DNA of 64,000 nt from Gammaproteobacteria bacterium (GTDB lineage: Bacteria > Pseudomonadota > Gammaproteobacteria > GRL18): contig JALWRI010000005.1 of the NCBI GenBank assembly GCA_026994225.1, positions 208,694-272,693 on the forward strand, read 5' to 3'. Below, in pieces: positions 17,977-28,738 of the stretch. The stretch's first letter is position 1. Every line of letters begins with the position of its first letter. Position numbers and translations under genes: made by a program. The notes below the pieces were generated by a model. It was not told the DNA's origin, did not search any database, and saw only the letters and a program-made list of their open reading frames with translations.

Positions 17977-18528
17977 TTATTTTCCCTCTGAAGCATTATA
18001 GCAAATATCCCATTCCTGTAGAGCTTTTTCTTTCTTTCCTGTCGCTTTAATCTGTTCCCAAAACTGTCCAAAATCCCGTTGAGCATGTTCTAGTGAAAAT
18101 ACCATACTATTAGGTTTATGCTTTAAAAAGAAAGTAATATTACTGTTTACCGTATCGTAATAATCCCGACTAATCGCTAATCGTTGCTGTATGTCTTGTG
18201 TATTTTCTAACCCTAATAAAATATCTTTTCGATAAGCACGCATAATGCCATAATCCCAACGTTTAGTAAAACTACGGGCAGTATCCTCTCTATCACGTTG
18301 TAAATGTACATAAAATACGGGCTTATCCGCATACGCAATATCTAATCGTCCTAAAAACCAGGCTAAACGATTATCTGCTTCAATATGGTTATTCGGATAT
18401 GCTAAACGCTGTTGCGCATATTTTGCAATGTGTGATTCATGAGCAGCAGAATAATTATATATATGCTGACATGCTTTAATAAATGTGCTACTACCACAAC
18501 GCCCAGTGCTTAAAATAAAAATATTCAT
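17977..18528 (-). CDS. Sulfotransferase-like P-loop protein
   Basis: 183-residue protein with a sulfotransferase-type PAPS-binding loop at the N-terminus (FILSTGRCGSSTFIKACQ, residues 4–21) and a VHLQRDREDTARSFTKRW segment resembling the 3'-phosphate-binding R-x-x-x-S region. It is short for a sulfotransferase (usual 250–300), so it may be a minimal version. Substrate unknown. It lies upstream of the sulfur-globule-like gene on the same strand with about 100 bases between them, and is divergent from the DUF58 gene. Confidence 0.65.
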   Translation of the reverse strand: MNIFILSTGRCGSSTFIKACQHIYNYSAAHESHIAKYAQQRLAYPNNHIEADNRLAWFLGRLDIAYADKPVFYVHLQRDREDTARSFTKRWDYGIMRAYRKDILLGLENTQDIQQRLAISRDYYDTVNSNITFFLKHKPNSMVFSLEHAQRDFGQFWEQIKATGKKEKALQEWDICYNASEGK

Positions 18529-18619
18529 CTATCGCCCCAGCTATCTATTTCGCTAAAAAAATATACAAAAGAGAAAATATTACCTACAATTTACTCACTA
18601 TTGTTAATCTTGTTTTCTT

Positions 18620-19477
18620 ATGTCTTTTACTCCTAATACGCTTGTTCAAAAAAATATCTACCAAGCAAGCCAATATTTTCAATTAAACCGCCATTACTTG
18701 GGTTTATCTGGAACATTAGGTCAGCATACTGGAAAAAAGACAGGTACTTCTGTTGAATTCCAAGAATTTAGACCTTATCAAGCAGGGGATGATATTCGGC
18801 ATATTGATTGGGCTGGCTATGCACGTAATAAACAATTAAATCTTCGTATTTATCGAGAAGAAATTAGCCCACATATTGATATTATTGTTGATAATAGCAC
18901 ATCTATGGCAATTAATGATGGTCGTAAAGAGGCATTAACTCGTGAACTCAGCGGATTTTTTTTATTAAGTAATCACACCGATCAGGGTAATACTCGTTTA
19001 TTACTAACCGGTAATCATGTACATCCTCAGGCTCAACTCACCGATCTACATTTTAAGGATAAAGACAATATTTTTTTTCATTCCCCTCATTATTGTCTTC
19101 CCTATATCCGTCATCAAGGGCTATGTATTATTATTTCTGACTTTTTAACTACTCACAATATGCTTGCTGGTTTACGCCAGATTGCTGCCCGTGCCACGCA
19201 AGTTGTTATCATTATGTTACTTGGCCCTTGGGAAGCACAACCCCAAACAGGTAATTATACCTTGCATGATGCAGAAACATCACAACAACGCCCTTTACTA
19301 TTAGATAGTTTACAATGCCAACAGTATTTACAACGCTTACACAATATTCAACAACAGATAAAAAATATCACATTACAAACGGGTAATCTATTTATTCCTG
19401 TCATTGCAGATCAAGATTTACTCCATATATTAAAACAGGATTTTTATCCTACGAACATTATTACTCATACATTATGA
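18620..19477 (+). CDS. DUF58 domain protein
   Basis: 285-residue cytoplasmic protein of the DUF58/BatA-associated group. The diagnostic motif is FQEFRPYQAGDDIRHIDW (about residues 50–67), followed by AGYARNKQLNLRIYREE and a vWA-like IIVDNSTSM metal site. Such proteins usually pair with a MoxR AAA+ ATPase and membrane vWA proteins in envelope stress or metalloprotein maturation; no MoxR gene is adjacent here. The stop overlaps the next start as ATGA. Confidence 0.85.
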   Translation: MSFTPNTLVQKNIYQASQYFQLNRHYLGLSGTLGQHTGKKTGTSVEFQEFRPYQAGDDIRHIDWAGYARNKQLNLRIYREEISPHIDIIVDNSTSMAINDGRKEALTRELSGFFLLSNHTDQGNTRLLLTGNHVHPQAQLTDLHFKDKDNIFFHSPHYCLPYIRHQGLCIIISDFLTTHNMLAGLRQIAARATQVVIIMLLGPWEAQPQTGNYTLHDAETSQQRPLLLDSLQCQQYLQRLHNIQQQIKNITLQTGNLFIPVIADQDLLHILKQDFYPTNIITHTL

Positions 19478-21201
19478 CTTTCACATATCCTTGGGGTTTT
19501 TTAGGTTTTTTCAGTTTACCTCTTATTGTTTGGTTACATCGTTATCGACAACAAGGCATACCACACACTGTTTCTTGTCTGGCTTTATGGCAGGCAGTAC
19601 AACCTTTACAACAAGAAGGGCAACAAAAATGTTCTCCTCCTTTAAATCTTATACTCTTATTAGAACTCCTTGCGGCAAGTTTATTATCCCTTGCTTTAAC
19701 ACATCCACAACTCCCCCATTCACAGCAACATCATGCAGAACTCACTATTATTATTGATGATAGTGTATCCATGCAAGCGGGTAATGCGTATCAGCAAGTT
19801 TTGGCTTATATCCAAACACTCAATCCTGATTGGTATTTTTCTATTATTTTATCTGGAAAAGAAGCCATTTTATTAGGTGGTAAAAGTCATAGTAAAAATA
19901 CTGCCCTGACTTTATTACAACAACATACTCCGCAACAAATACACCATAGTTTGCAAGCTGCGATACTATTGAGTAAAAATATCACTTCTGATGAGAAAGC
20001 ATTATTAATATTTTCAGATAACCCCGATTTTTCACATCCTCGTTTAGTACGAGTTGGGGAAAAAGTGGATAATACTGCCATCATTCATGCTAATTGGAAA
20101 AAAAAACCTTTTATTGTACTCAAACACTATAGCTATCAACATCATCCTCCTAACAATATCGACTTAACAATACACTATGATAAGCAACAACAACCCAGTA
20201 TTCCCCTTGATTTTACTCAAACTGCAGAATTAGCAATGAGCCTTGATGTACCAGAAAATGTGCAACGTATAGATATACAACTCCCTGATGATAGTCTTAT
20301 CGCAGATAATCATATTACCTTATTTCGTCCTCCGGTGCGGAAGATATACTATTACCTTAATAAAGTACCTGCAACATTAAAAAAAGCCATACTACGATTA
20401 CAACATGCTATTCCACTACTACAATCTACTCAAAAACCAGAATTAATTGATATATGGATTGATTCAAGACCATTATATACCTATTTTTCTCTAGTTTTTC
20501 CTGACAATGTAAAAACAACACAAAAAAGTCAATTATTCCCTAGTGAAACCTTCTTGTTTCATCCCTTTCAAACAGCCTTGCAAGGCTTTGATCAACGTGG
20601 GTTATTATGGTATGGATATACTGATCAGCCACACATAGATAATGCCCATATTTTACTTGCCAGTACATGGACAACCCCTCATACCGCACTAATACAACTT
20701 AATCAGCAACAACTCTATTTTAATATTGATTTACAACGAAGTAATTTTTTACAACATAATAGTTTCCCCATTATTATTTATAATTTGGTAAAACAACTGG
20801 ATATAGAGAAAGGGGGATTACGTCAACACAATTATCGTCTGGGGCAATCATTAACGGTGCAATCTTCTACTGACGACAAGCAAAGCCCCTTTTATCTACA
20901 ACTTCCTAATACACAGATTGTTAAAGCAAATGAAACCCAGAGTATTCAACTTGCTCATTTATCATTAACGGGTATTTACTATCTTTATCAAGGAAAACAT
21001 CCCCAACCTTTAGCCGTTAATTTTTTTGATAATACTGAAAGTGATACGACAAAACGCTTACCCACAACTTCCTTACCTCCTATTCAAGCAACCATGCAGC
21101 CAGAAAAACACACTTTTCCTTTACATCATCTACTTACCTTTCTTGCACTTTGCTGTATATTATTAGCATGGTGGTTATGGCAAAAACAACATCAGGTATA
21201 A
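19474..21201 (+). CDS. BatA-type membrane protein with vWA-like domain
   Basis: 575 residues. The N-terminus (FLGFFSLPLIVWLHRYRQ) is the aerotolerance BatA-type membrane segment, followed by a second segment near residues 60–78. A von Willebrand A-like domain starts with a MIDAS-type IIIDDSVSM (about residue 92). A final membrane helix (LLTFLALCCILLAWWLW) lies at the C-terminus. The middle is predicted beta-rich and probably periplasmic. It is translationally coupled to DUF58 and four bases before the next gene. The exact role in this lineage is unknown. Confidence 0.8.
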   Translation: MTFTYPWGFLGFFSLPLIVWLHRYRQQGIPHTVSCLALWQAVQPLQQEGQQKCSPPLNLILLLELLAASLLSLALTHPQLPHSQQHHAELTIIIDDSVSMQAGNAYQQVLAYIQTLNPDWYFSIILSGKEAILLGGKSHSKNTALTLLQQHTPQQIHHSLQAAILLSKNITSDEKALLIFSDNPDFSHPRLVRVGEKVDNTAIIHANWKKKPFIVLKHYSYQHHPPNNIDLTIHYDKQQQPSIPLDFTQTAELAMSLDVPENVQRIDIQLPDDSLIADNHITLFRPPVRKIYYYLNKVPATLKKAILRLQHAIPLLQSTQKPELIDIWIDSRPLYTYFSLVFPDNVKTTQKSQLFPSETFLFHPFQTALQGFDQRGLLWYGYTDQPHIDNAHILLASTWTTPHTALIQLNQQQLYFNIDLQRSNFLQHNSFPIIIYNLVKQLDIEKGGLRQHNYRLGQSLTVQSSTDDKQSPFYLQLPNTQIVKANETQSIQLAHLSLTGIYYLYQGKHPQPLAVNFFDNTESDTTKRLPTTSLPPIQATMQPEKHTFPLHHLLTFLALCCILLAWWLWQKQHQV

Positions 21202-21205
21202 CTCC

Positions 21206-23899
21206 ATGCAATGGCTACATAGCACTTATTTATTTTTTTTTATACCCTTAGCCACTTTACTTGTGTTATACCTGTGGCAAACGCCCAGCCGCTGGATACG
21301 TTTAGCCTTTATACTTTGTACGGTATTCGTACTCGCTGATCCACAACAATTACAAGATACTCCCCAACAGCAAATTACCCTATTAGTTGACCGTTCTTTA
21401 TCCACAAATGGAGAGGGTTTACACCAAGCACATGCTTTGGCCAGTCAACTATATCACTATTTACAACAACATACAGAAAAAGAAATATCGATACAAATTA
21501 TTGGTTTTGGCAAAAAGGCACATAGACTATTTACCCAAGATATGCCGCTACAGCAGTTATTACAATTACCACTTGAAGATACCAGTAATTTAACTGCTGG
21601 TTTACAATTAGTACGGAGTTTACATCAAGCAGCTAATCATAAAGTCATCGTTATCAGTGATGGTATCTATACAGGTCTTTCTCCCCTTACTGAAATACCC
21701 TTTTATCAAACTCAGCAAATACAAATATACGCACTGCCATTACGAACCACTTCCTTAGCCGATACAGCCATTACTCAAGTAAAAAATAATTCTCGCAGTA
21801 CGCTACAACAACCCTTTAACATTAGCTTTACTATCTATTCTCCCCAACAACAAACAGCACATATTACCTTACAACAATATCAAAAGCCCTTATTTCAACA
21901 AGATATACTCTTAAAAAAAGGTAATAATCATTTTTCCTTTCCCTGGAAAGCACAACAAAGTGGCTTACAACAATATCAATTAGATTTAAAAACCACCCAA
22001 GCTGATCCCTATCCTGAAAATAATCATGCACAATTAGTTATTGATATTATTGGTAAACCTAAAGTATTACATATTACTCATAATGGTAAACCCAGTCTAT
22101 TAAGTCAAGCACTACAGCATAGTATAAATATTAACCATATTGCTCCTGATAAACGTTTAAATATGGCGCAATTAGCTCATTATCAAAGTGTTATCTTAGA
22201 AAATGTATCCTTAAATCAACTCCCAGAAAATACCGATGCACTATTACGTAATTATGTGCAACACTTTGGAGGTGGTTTATTAACCACTGGAGGACGTAAT
22301 AGTTATGCAATGGGAGGATATTACAATAGTTACCTGGAAGATATTTTACCCGTTAAATTAGATCGCCAAGATAGTTTACGCCGTCCTAAATTAGCTATGG
22401 CTATTGCTCTTGATCGCAGTGGCTCAATGGGTGTCAATGTCAGCGGTGGCGCAACCAAAATGGATTTAGCTAATCAAGGCAGTGCAGAAGCCATTACTTT
22501 ATTACTCCCTCAAGATGAGATTGCAGTATTTGCTGTTGATAGTCAAGCACATAAAATACTCTCTTTACAAACAGTAGGAAAAACTCAACAACGTAAAGTG
22601 TTACAAAAAAAAATCCTTACTATCGAATCACAAGGAGGGGGTATATTCGTCTATGAAGCGTTAAGTAACGCTATGCAAGAATTATTAAAAAGTAGTGCTG
22701 AAAATAAACATATCGTATTATTTAGTGATGCCGCTGATTCTGAAAAAGCAGAAAATTATCAAACGCTGATTACTAATTGGCGAGATGCAGGAGGGACTAT
22801 CTCTGTTATTGGCTTGGGTAATGAAAAAGATATACATGCCCCTCTTTTACAAGATATTGCCAACCTCGGTGGAGGAAAAATTTATTTCAGTAATAATGCC
22901 CTGCATCTTCCTCGCATTTTTAGTGAAGATGTAATGCGTATATCACGTAAAAGTTTTTTAGCACAAACTACTGAAGTAGGGGCTACTGATGCTATTATCC
23001 CTTTACATTTTTATCAAACGCAGATACCGACTATTGATGGCTACAATCTTGCCTACCTTGCTGATCAAGCACAAGTAATATTAGTGAGCAATGATGAAAA
23101 TCATGCCCCTTTGGTTGCTGCTTGGCAAAATGGTTTAGGAAAGGTTATCAGTGTGATGTTTGAAACATCAGGGAATTATAGCGGTGAATTTTCCCATTGG
23201 GCATATTATGCAACTTTTTTTCAGCATTTAATGGAATGGCTAAAACGTCCTGAAACCACACTACCTTATTACGTTACAGTAGAACGACAAGGACAACAAG
23301 CAAAAATTATTTTATCCGTCCAAGAGCAACAACAACAAACTTTTAAACACACTCCTATCGCACATATTATTGAAAATTCCAGCGGAAAAATACAACAAAT
23401 TCCTCTATCATGGGAAACTCCGCATACTTTAAGTGCCACATTTAATCTGGATACGCAAGAAATTTATTCTGGTATGCTCGTTATTGATACCCATACTTTG
23501 CTCCCCATACCAGCACAAATACTACCTTATTCCCCTGAATATCAATTATCCCATATTAAGGGTGAACAAATATTAAAAAAACTATCCCATGATACACAAG
23601 GGCAAGTTTTTACTCATATTTCACAACTTTTTCAAACTACCCAAACATATACACAACTACAGAACCGCTCATTAGCCACTCCCTTACTGATACTATTACT
23701 CTGCTTATTACTCTTGGAAATAATACAACGTAAACAATTACTACACCCTTATACGCATCGCTTAAGCCACTGGATAAGAAAAAAGTACAAAAAAGAAACC
23801 CCTGCTATGCCCCCCCCTACTTCGACAAATGTAGAAAAATCAGTTTCAAATCACCATGTAGACATTCTACAACAAGCTAAATCTCGGGCGAATAAATAG
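21206..23899 (+). CDS. Large membrane vWA / glutamine-amidotransferase-like protein
   Basis: 897 residues with two N-terminal membrane helices and a C-terminal one (LLILLLCLLLLEI). A first vWA-like site DRSLS is at D62. A class I glutamine-amidotransferase-like region (about residues 285–395) contains GGGLLTTGGRNSYAMGGYY. A canonical vWA domain follows, with MIDAS DRSGSM at D403 and LFSDAAD. This is the usual third partner in DUF58–BatA–vWA clusters. The Cys-His dyad of active amidotransferases is not evident, so the domain is probably structural. Confidence 0.8.
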   Translation: MQWLHSTYLFFFIPLATLLVLYLWQTPSRWIRLAFILCTVFVLADPQQLQDTPQQQITLLVDRSLSTNGEGLHQAHALASQLYHYLQQHTEKEISIQIIGFGKKAHRLFTQDMPLQQLLQLPLEDTSNLTAGLQLVRSLHQAANHKVIVISDGIYTGLSPLTEIPFYQTQQIQIYALPLRTTSLADTAITQVKNNSRSTLQQPFNISFTIYSPQQQTAHITLQQYQKPLFQQDILLKKGNNHFSFPWKAQQSGLQQYQLDLKTTQADPYPENNHAQLVIDIIGKPKVLHITHNGKPSLLSQALQHSININHIAPDKRLNMAQLAHYQSVILENVSLNQLPENTDALLRNYVQHFGGGLLTTGGRNSYAMGGYYNSYLEDILPVKLDRQDSLRRPKLAMAIALDRSGSMGVNVSGGATKMDLANQGSAEAITLLLPQDEIAVFAVDSQAHKILSLQTVGKTQQRKVLQKKILTIESQGGGIFVYEALSNAMQELLKSSAENKHIVLFSDAADSEKAENYQTLITNWRDAGGTISVIGLGNEKDIHAPLLQDIANLGGGKIYFSNNALHLPRIFSEDVMRISRKSFLAQTTEVGATDAIIPLHFYQTQIPTIDGYNLAYLADQAQVILVSNDENHAPLVAAWQNGLGKVISVMFETSGNYSGEFSHWAYYATFFQHLMEWLKRPETTLPYYVTVERQGQQAKIILSVQEQQQQTFKHTPIAHIIENSSGKIQQIPLSWETPHTLSATFNLDTQEIYSGMLVIDTHTLLPIPAQILPYSPEYQLSHIKGEQILKKLSHDTQGQVFTHISQLFQTTQTYTQLQNRSLATPLLILLLCLLLLEIIQRKQLLHPYTHRLSHWIRKKYKKETPAMPPPTSTNVEKSVSNHHVDILQQAKSRANK

Positions 23900-24006
23900 C
23901 TAATAACTATTTGATAATGCCTCACTTAATATAAGCAAGGCAATTACGAACAGGTACTCATTGTGAAAAAGACACCTTATATTGAAGCCTAAGGCAACTA
24001 ACCGCT

Positions 24007-25317
24007 TTATTGTAACCAGCTATTGATAAGATTAATATCTTCTTCTGTTAAGTTACCACTCGAATCTTTAAGGGAAAGCATATCTAAAATATAATCATAA
24101 CGTGCTTTAGAATAATTTTGTTGTGCTTGGTATAAATCTCGTTGCACTGTTAATATATCGACCATCGTACGAGTACCTACTTCAAAACCAGCTTCTGCTG
24201 CTTTCAATGCACTTTCAGAAGAAACTACCGCCTGTTTTAAGGCTTTCACTTGGCTGATGTCTGAAATGACATTTAAATAGGCAATACGGGCTTGTCGAAT
24301 AGCTGAACGACGAGTTTCTTCTAGTTTTTCTGTTGCTTGAGTCAGTTGGTGCGTTGCTTGACGAGTACGAGAAGTAATCAACCCCCCTTGAAAAATAGGC
24401 ACATTCAGCTGTAAGCTAAATGAAGTATTTTTTTGTGAATCCACCGATCCACTACCTGTGCTGCTATAACTACGTTGCGTTGTAAAATCAAGGCTTGGAT
24501 AATGTCCGGCACGTTGTAAACTGACATTTTTTTGAGCCGTTTGTAAAGCATGTTGTGCAGAGATTACTAAACGATTACGTTGTTCTGCCGCTTTGACCCA
24601 TTCTTCTATGTTAGCTGGGCTAGGTGGATCTAAAGGAATATCTGTTGCCAAGGTTTTTAACTCCCCTTTTATTTCCCCTGTAATTTCACGCAAGGTTTCT
24701 AAACTGGTATCAATCGTATTTTTAGCCAAAATTTCTTTAGATACTGCCGCATCATAGGCTGCTTGTGCCTCATGCACATCAGTAATAGCAATCAAACCAA
24801 CATCATAACGTTGTTGTGATTGCTCTAATTGGCGTGCAATGGCCCGCAATTCTGAACTTGCAAAGCTGAGATTATCCTGAGCAGACAACACATTAAAATA
24901 GGCATTAGCCAAACGTAAAATCAGCGATTGTTGAGCAGCTTGTAAATCTGCTTCGGCTTGAGATATTTGGGAATTAGCAATACCTAAATTAACAAAATTT
25001 TCTTGTCGATATAAAGATTGATTTAACGTAGCACTATAACCGTGATCATTATAATTATTTTCTACAAAATCACTACTAATACCACTAACAGAACGGCGAT
25101 TGTCGGTAGTGCTGGCATTAAATGAAATTTGCGGCATAAATGCTGCATAGCTTTGTGAGCGATTTTCTAAGGTGGCTAAATAATTTGCTTCAATATTTTT
25201 TAGTTGTGGATCACTTTGCAATGCAGATTGATACGTTTCAGATAAATTTTCAGCATAGCTATTTAGCGTTAGCGTTGTCATACATAATACGATAGTAAGA
25301 GCTTTTCGGGTAACCAT
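24007..25317 (-). CDS. tolC: TolC-type outer-membrane channel
   Basis: Outer-membrane channel for type I secretion and efflux pumps, 436 residues with a signal peptide (ends near SYA-EN, residue 23). Both halves of the repeated fold are visible: NLSETYQSALQSDPQLKNIE and QAQQSLILRLANAYFNVLSA, then LQLNVPIFQGGLITSRTRQA and AAEAGFEVGTRTMVDILTVQ. GAGG lies before the start. It follows rhodanese and isoaspartyl methyltransferase genes, a conserved gammaproteobacterial order. Confidence 0.93.
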   Translation of the reverse strand: MVTRKALTIVLCMTTLTLNSYAENLSETYQSALQSDPQLKNIEANYLATLENRSQSYAAFMPQISFNASTTDNRRSVSGISSDFVENNYNDHGYSATLNQSLYRQENFVNLGIANSQISQAEADLQAAQQSLILRLANAYFNVLSAQDNLSFASSELRAIARQLEQSQQRYDVGLIAITDVHEAQAAYDAAVSKEILAKNTIDTSLETLREITGEIKGELKTLATDIPLDPPSPANIEEWVKAAEQRNRLVISAQHALQTAQKNVSLQRAGHYPSLDFTTQRSYSSTGSGSVDSQKNTSFSLQLNVPIFQGGLITSRTRQATHQLTQATEKLEETRRSAIRQARIAYLNVISDISQVKALKQAVVSSESALKAAEAGFEVGTRTMVDILTVQRDLYQAQQNYSKARYDYILDMLSLKDSSGNLTEEDINLINSWLQ

Positions 25318-25343
25318 GAATGAACCTCATAAATTAGTTATTA

Positions 25344-25667
25344 TTAATATTGTGGGATACTCGCATCCACTTCTTTTGACCAGGCGCTAATTCCACCCGT
25401 AAGGTTTATAATAGATTGAAAACCATTTTGTACCAGGTATCGAGCAACTTGCATACTACGAATACCATGATGACATAACACAACAATCTCTTGTTCAGGA
25501 TCTAATTGTTGCATTTTTTCTGGAATTTGTCGCATCGGAATTAATAAAGAATTAGGTAAATGTGCAATGTTATATTCCCACGGCTCTCTTACATCAAGTA
25601 ACAGCGTATTTTGGGTAGGATTTTGTAACAGTTGTTGTGCTTCTTGTGCGTGTAATTGACGAATCAT
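25344..25667 (-). CDS. Rhodanese-like sulfurtransferase
   Basis: Single rhodanese domain, 107 residues, cytoplasmic. CDC25-like motif LLLDVREPWEYNIAHLPNS and the active-site loop VLCHHGIRSMQVA, with Cys in CHHGIRS, are intact. It could carry persulfide sulfur, but such single-domain proteins have diverse roles and this one sits in a conserved pcm-type–rhodanese–tolC cluster, also found in non-sulfur bacteria. Confidence 0.88.
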   Translation of the reverse strand: MIRQLHAQEAQQLLQNPTQNTLLLDVREPWEYNIAHLPNSLLIPMRQIPEKMQQLDPEQEIVVLCHHGIRSMQVARYLVQNGFQSIINLTGGISAWSKEVDASIPQY

Positions 25668-25688
25668 AAGAGTTAAAATACAATTATA

Positions 25689-26360
25689 TTATAAATAAAA
25701 GGGTTTTTCGTATGGAATTTGCTCTAAAGCGGGTATACATGTTTCAAACAATACCTGATCTTGCCATGATTTTTCGCTAATACGAGTAGCAAGGGTTGCT
25801 GACATCACTGGAGGCTCTCCAATTATTGCAAGCAATCGCCCTCCCACTGCTAAATGATGTTTAAATTGTTTAAACATCACTGGAATAGAACCTGTCAGTA
25901 CAATTACCTGAAAATATCCCTGTTGCTCCAAGAGTGTTTCACTATCAAAAGCGTTAGCATGATGAATATCAATATTATCAAACGAATACAATTTTATATT
26001 TTTTTTCGCCTGTTCAATCAATTCAGCTGATATTTCCAAACTAAAAACCTGTTTCCCCAAACTAGCCAGTAATGCAGTGAAAAAACCATTCCCAGTACCA
26101 ATTTCTAAAATTTTATCCGTTTTTTTTATCCCTAAGGCTTGTAACATTCGGGCTTCAATTTTTGGTGCCAGCATCTGTTGTTGTGCGCCAATAGGAATTT
26201 CCATATCACTATATGCCAGTTCACAGTAATTTTTTGGAACAAAATCTTCACGCAAAATTTGTTTATATAAAGTGAGAATACTGTCATTTAGAATATCCCA
26301 AGTACGAAACTGTTGTGATATCATGTTTTCTTGTGCTTGTGCAAGATTCAAATTAGTCAT
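25689..26360 (-). CDS. Protein-L-isoaspartate O-methyltransferase family protein
   Basis: 223 residues. The family fold is supported by QQMLAPKIEARMLQAL, the SAM loop LEIGTGNGFFTALLA (about residues 83–97), and VFSLEISAELIEQAKKNI. The usual substrate-binding T-I-S-Q-P segment is replaced by GAQQQMLAP, as in the tolC-associated subfamily, so activity on isoaspartyl proteins is uncertain. First gene of the set with rhodanese and tolC; divergent from thiC. Confidence 0.85.
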   Translation of the reverse strand: MTNLNLAQAQENMISQQFRTWDILNDSILTLYKQILREDFVPKNYCELAYSDMEIPIGAQQQMLAPKIEARMLQALGIKKTDKILEIGTGNGFFTALLASLGKQVFSLEISAELIEQAKKNIKLYSFDNIDIHHANAFDSETLLEQQGYFQVIVLTGSIPVMFKQFKHHLAVGGRLLAIIGEPPVMSATLATRISEKSWQDQVLFETCIPALEQIPYEKPFYL

Positions 26361-26490
26361 GAAATTTCTCTATGCATACAAATGGCATAGAATAAGCATT
26401 TTCAGTTGAGATAGCAAGTATGCTGGAAATCTTGATTAAAATAGACTTGCAAGCTATTAATATGATATTACAATAGTTGATTGAGAATAA

Positions 26491-26568
26491 ACTTGGGGTG
26501 CCTTATTTACACTGAGGCTGAGAATAGACCCGTTGAACCTGATTCGGTTAGTACCGGTGTAGGGAACT
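26491..26568 (+). ncRNA. Thiamin pyrophosphate (THI-box) riboswitch
   Basis: The element reads GGGGTGCC, then CTGAGGCTGAGA, ACCCGTTGAACCTGATTCGG and TTAGTACCGGTGTAGGGAA: the conserved TPP aptamer segments in order. It ends 100 bases before the thiC start, where a ribosome-binding-site-sequestering or terminator switch would act. It should repress thiC when TPP is abundant. Confidence 0.95.
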
Positions 26569-26602
26569 TTTACAGTGTCAAGGTTTTACGCTCTTTATCT
26601 GA

Positions 26603-28549
<1,947 letters not shown>

Positions 28550-28579
28550 ATTAACCGACTTAATGTCCCTTAAACTAAA

Positions 28580-28652
28580 GGCGCAATGATTTTCTTGTAG
28601 AAAGTTTATCTGTTAAATAAAATAAACATAGATTGTCAGTAATAATTGCGCT
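28580..28652. repeat. Spaced inverted repeat before the protease gene
   Basis: GCGCAATGATT (28581–28591) and AATAATTGCGC (28641–28651) are nearly complementary (one mismatch) with about 49 bases between. It lies in the 189-base gap between thiC and the serine protease. It could form a long-range hairpin; the function is unknown. Confidence 0.3.
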
Positions 28653-28738
28653 AATATTGCTAATTATTGAGTTTTTTAGTGTTCTGGGAAAAGGGAATTA
28701 GAAAATTTAGTTATAAAAATAAAAAAGTGGGTGGATGA

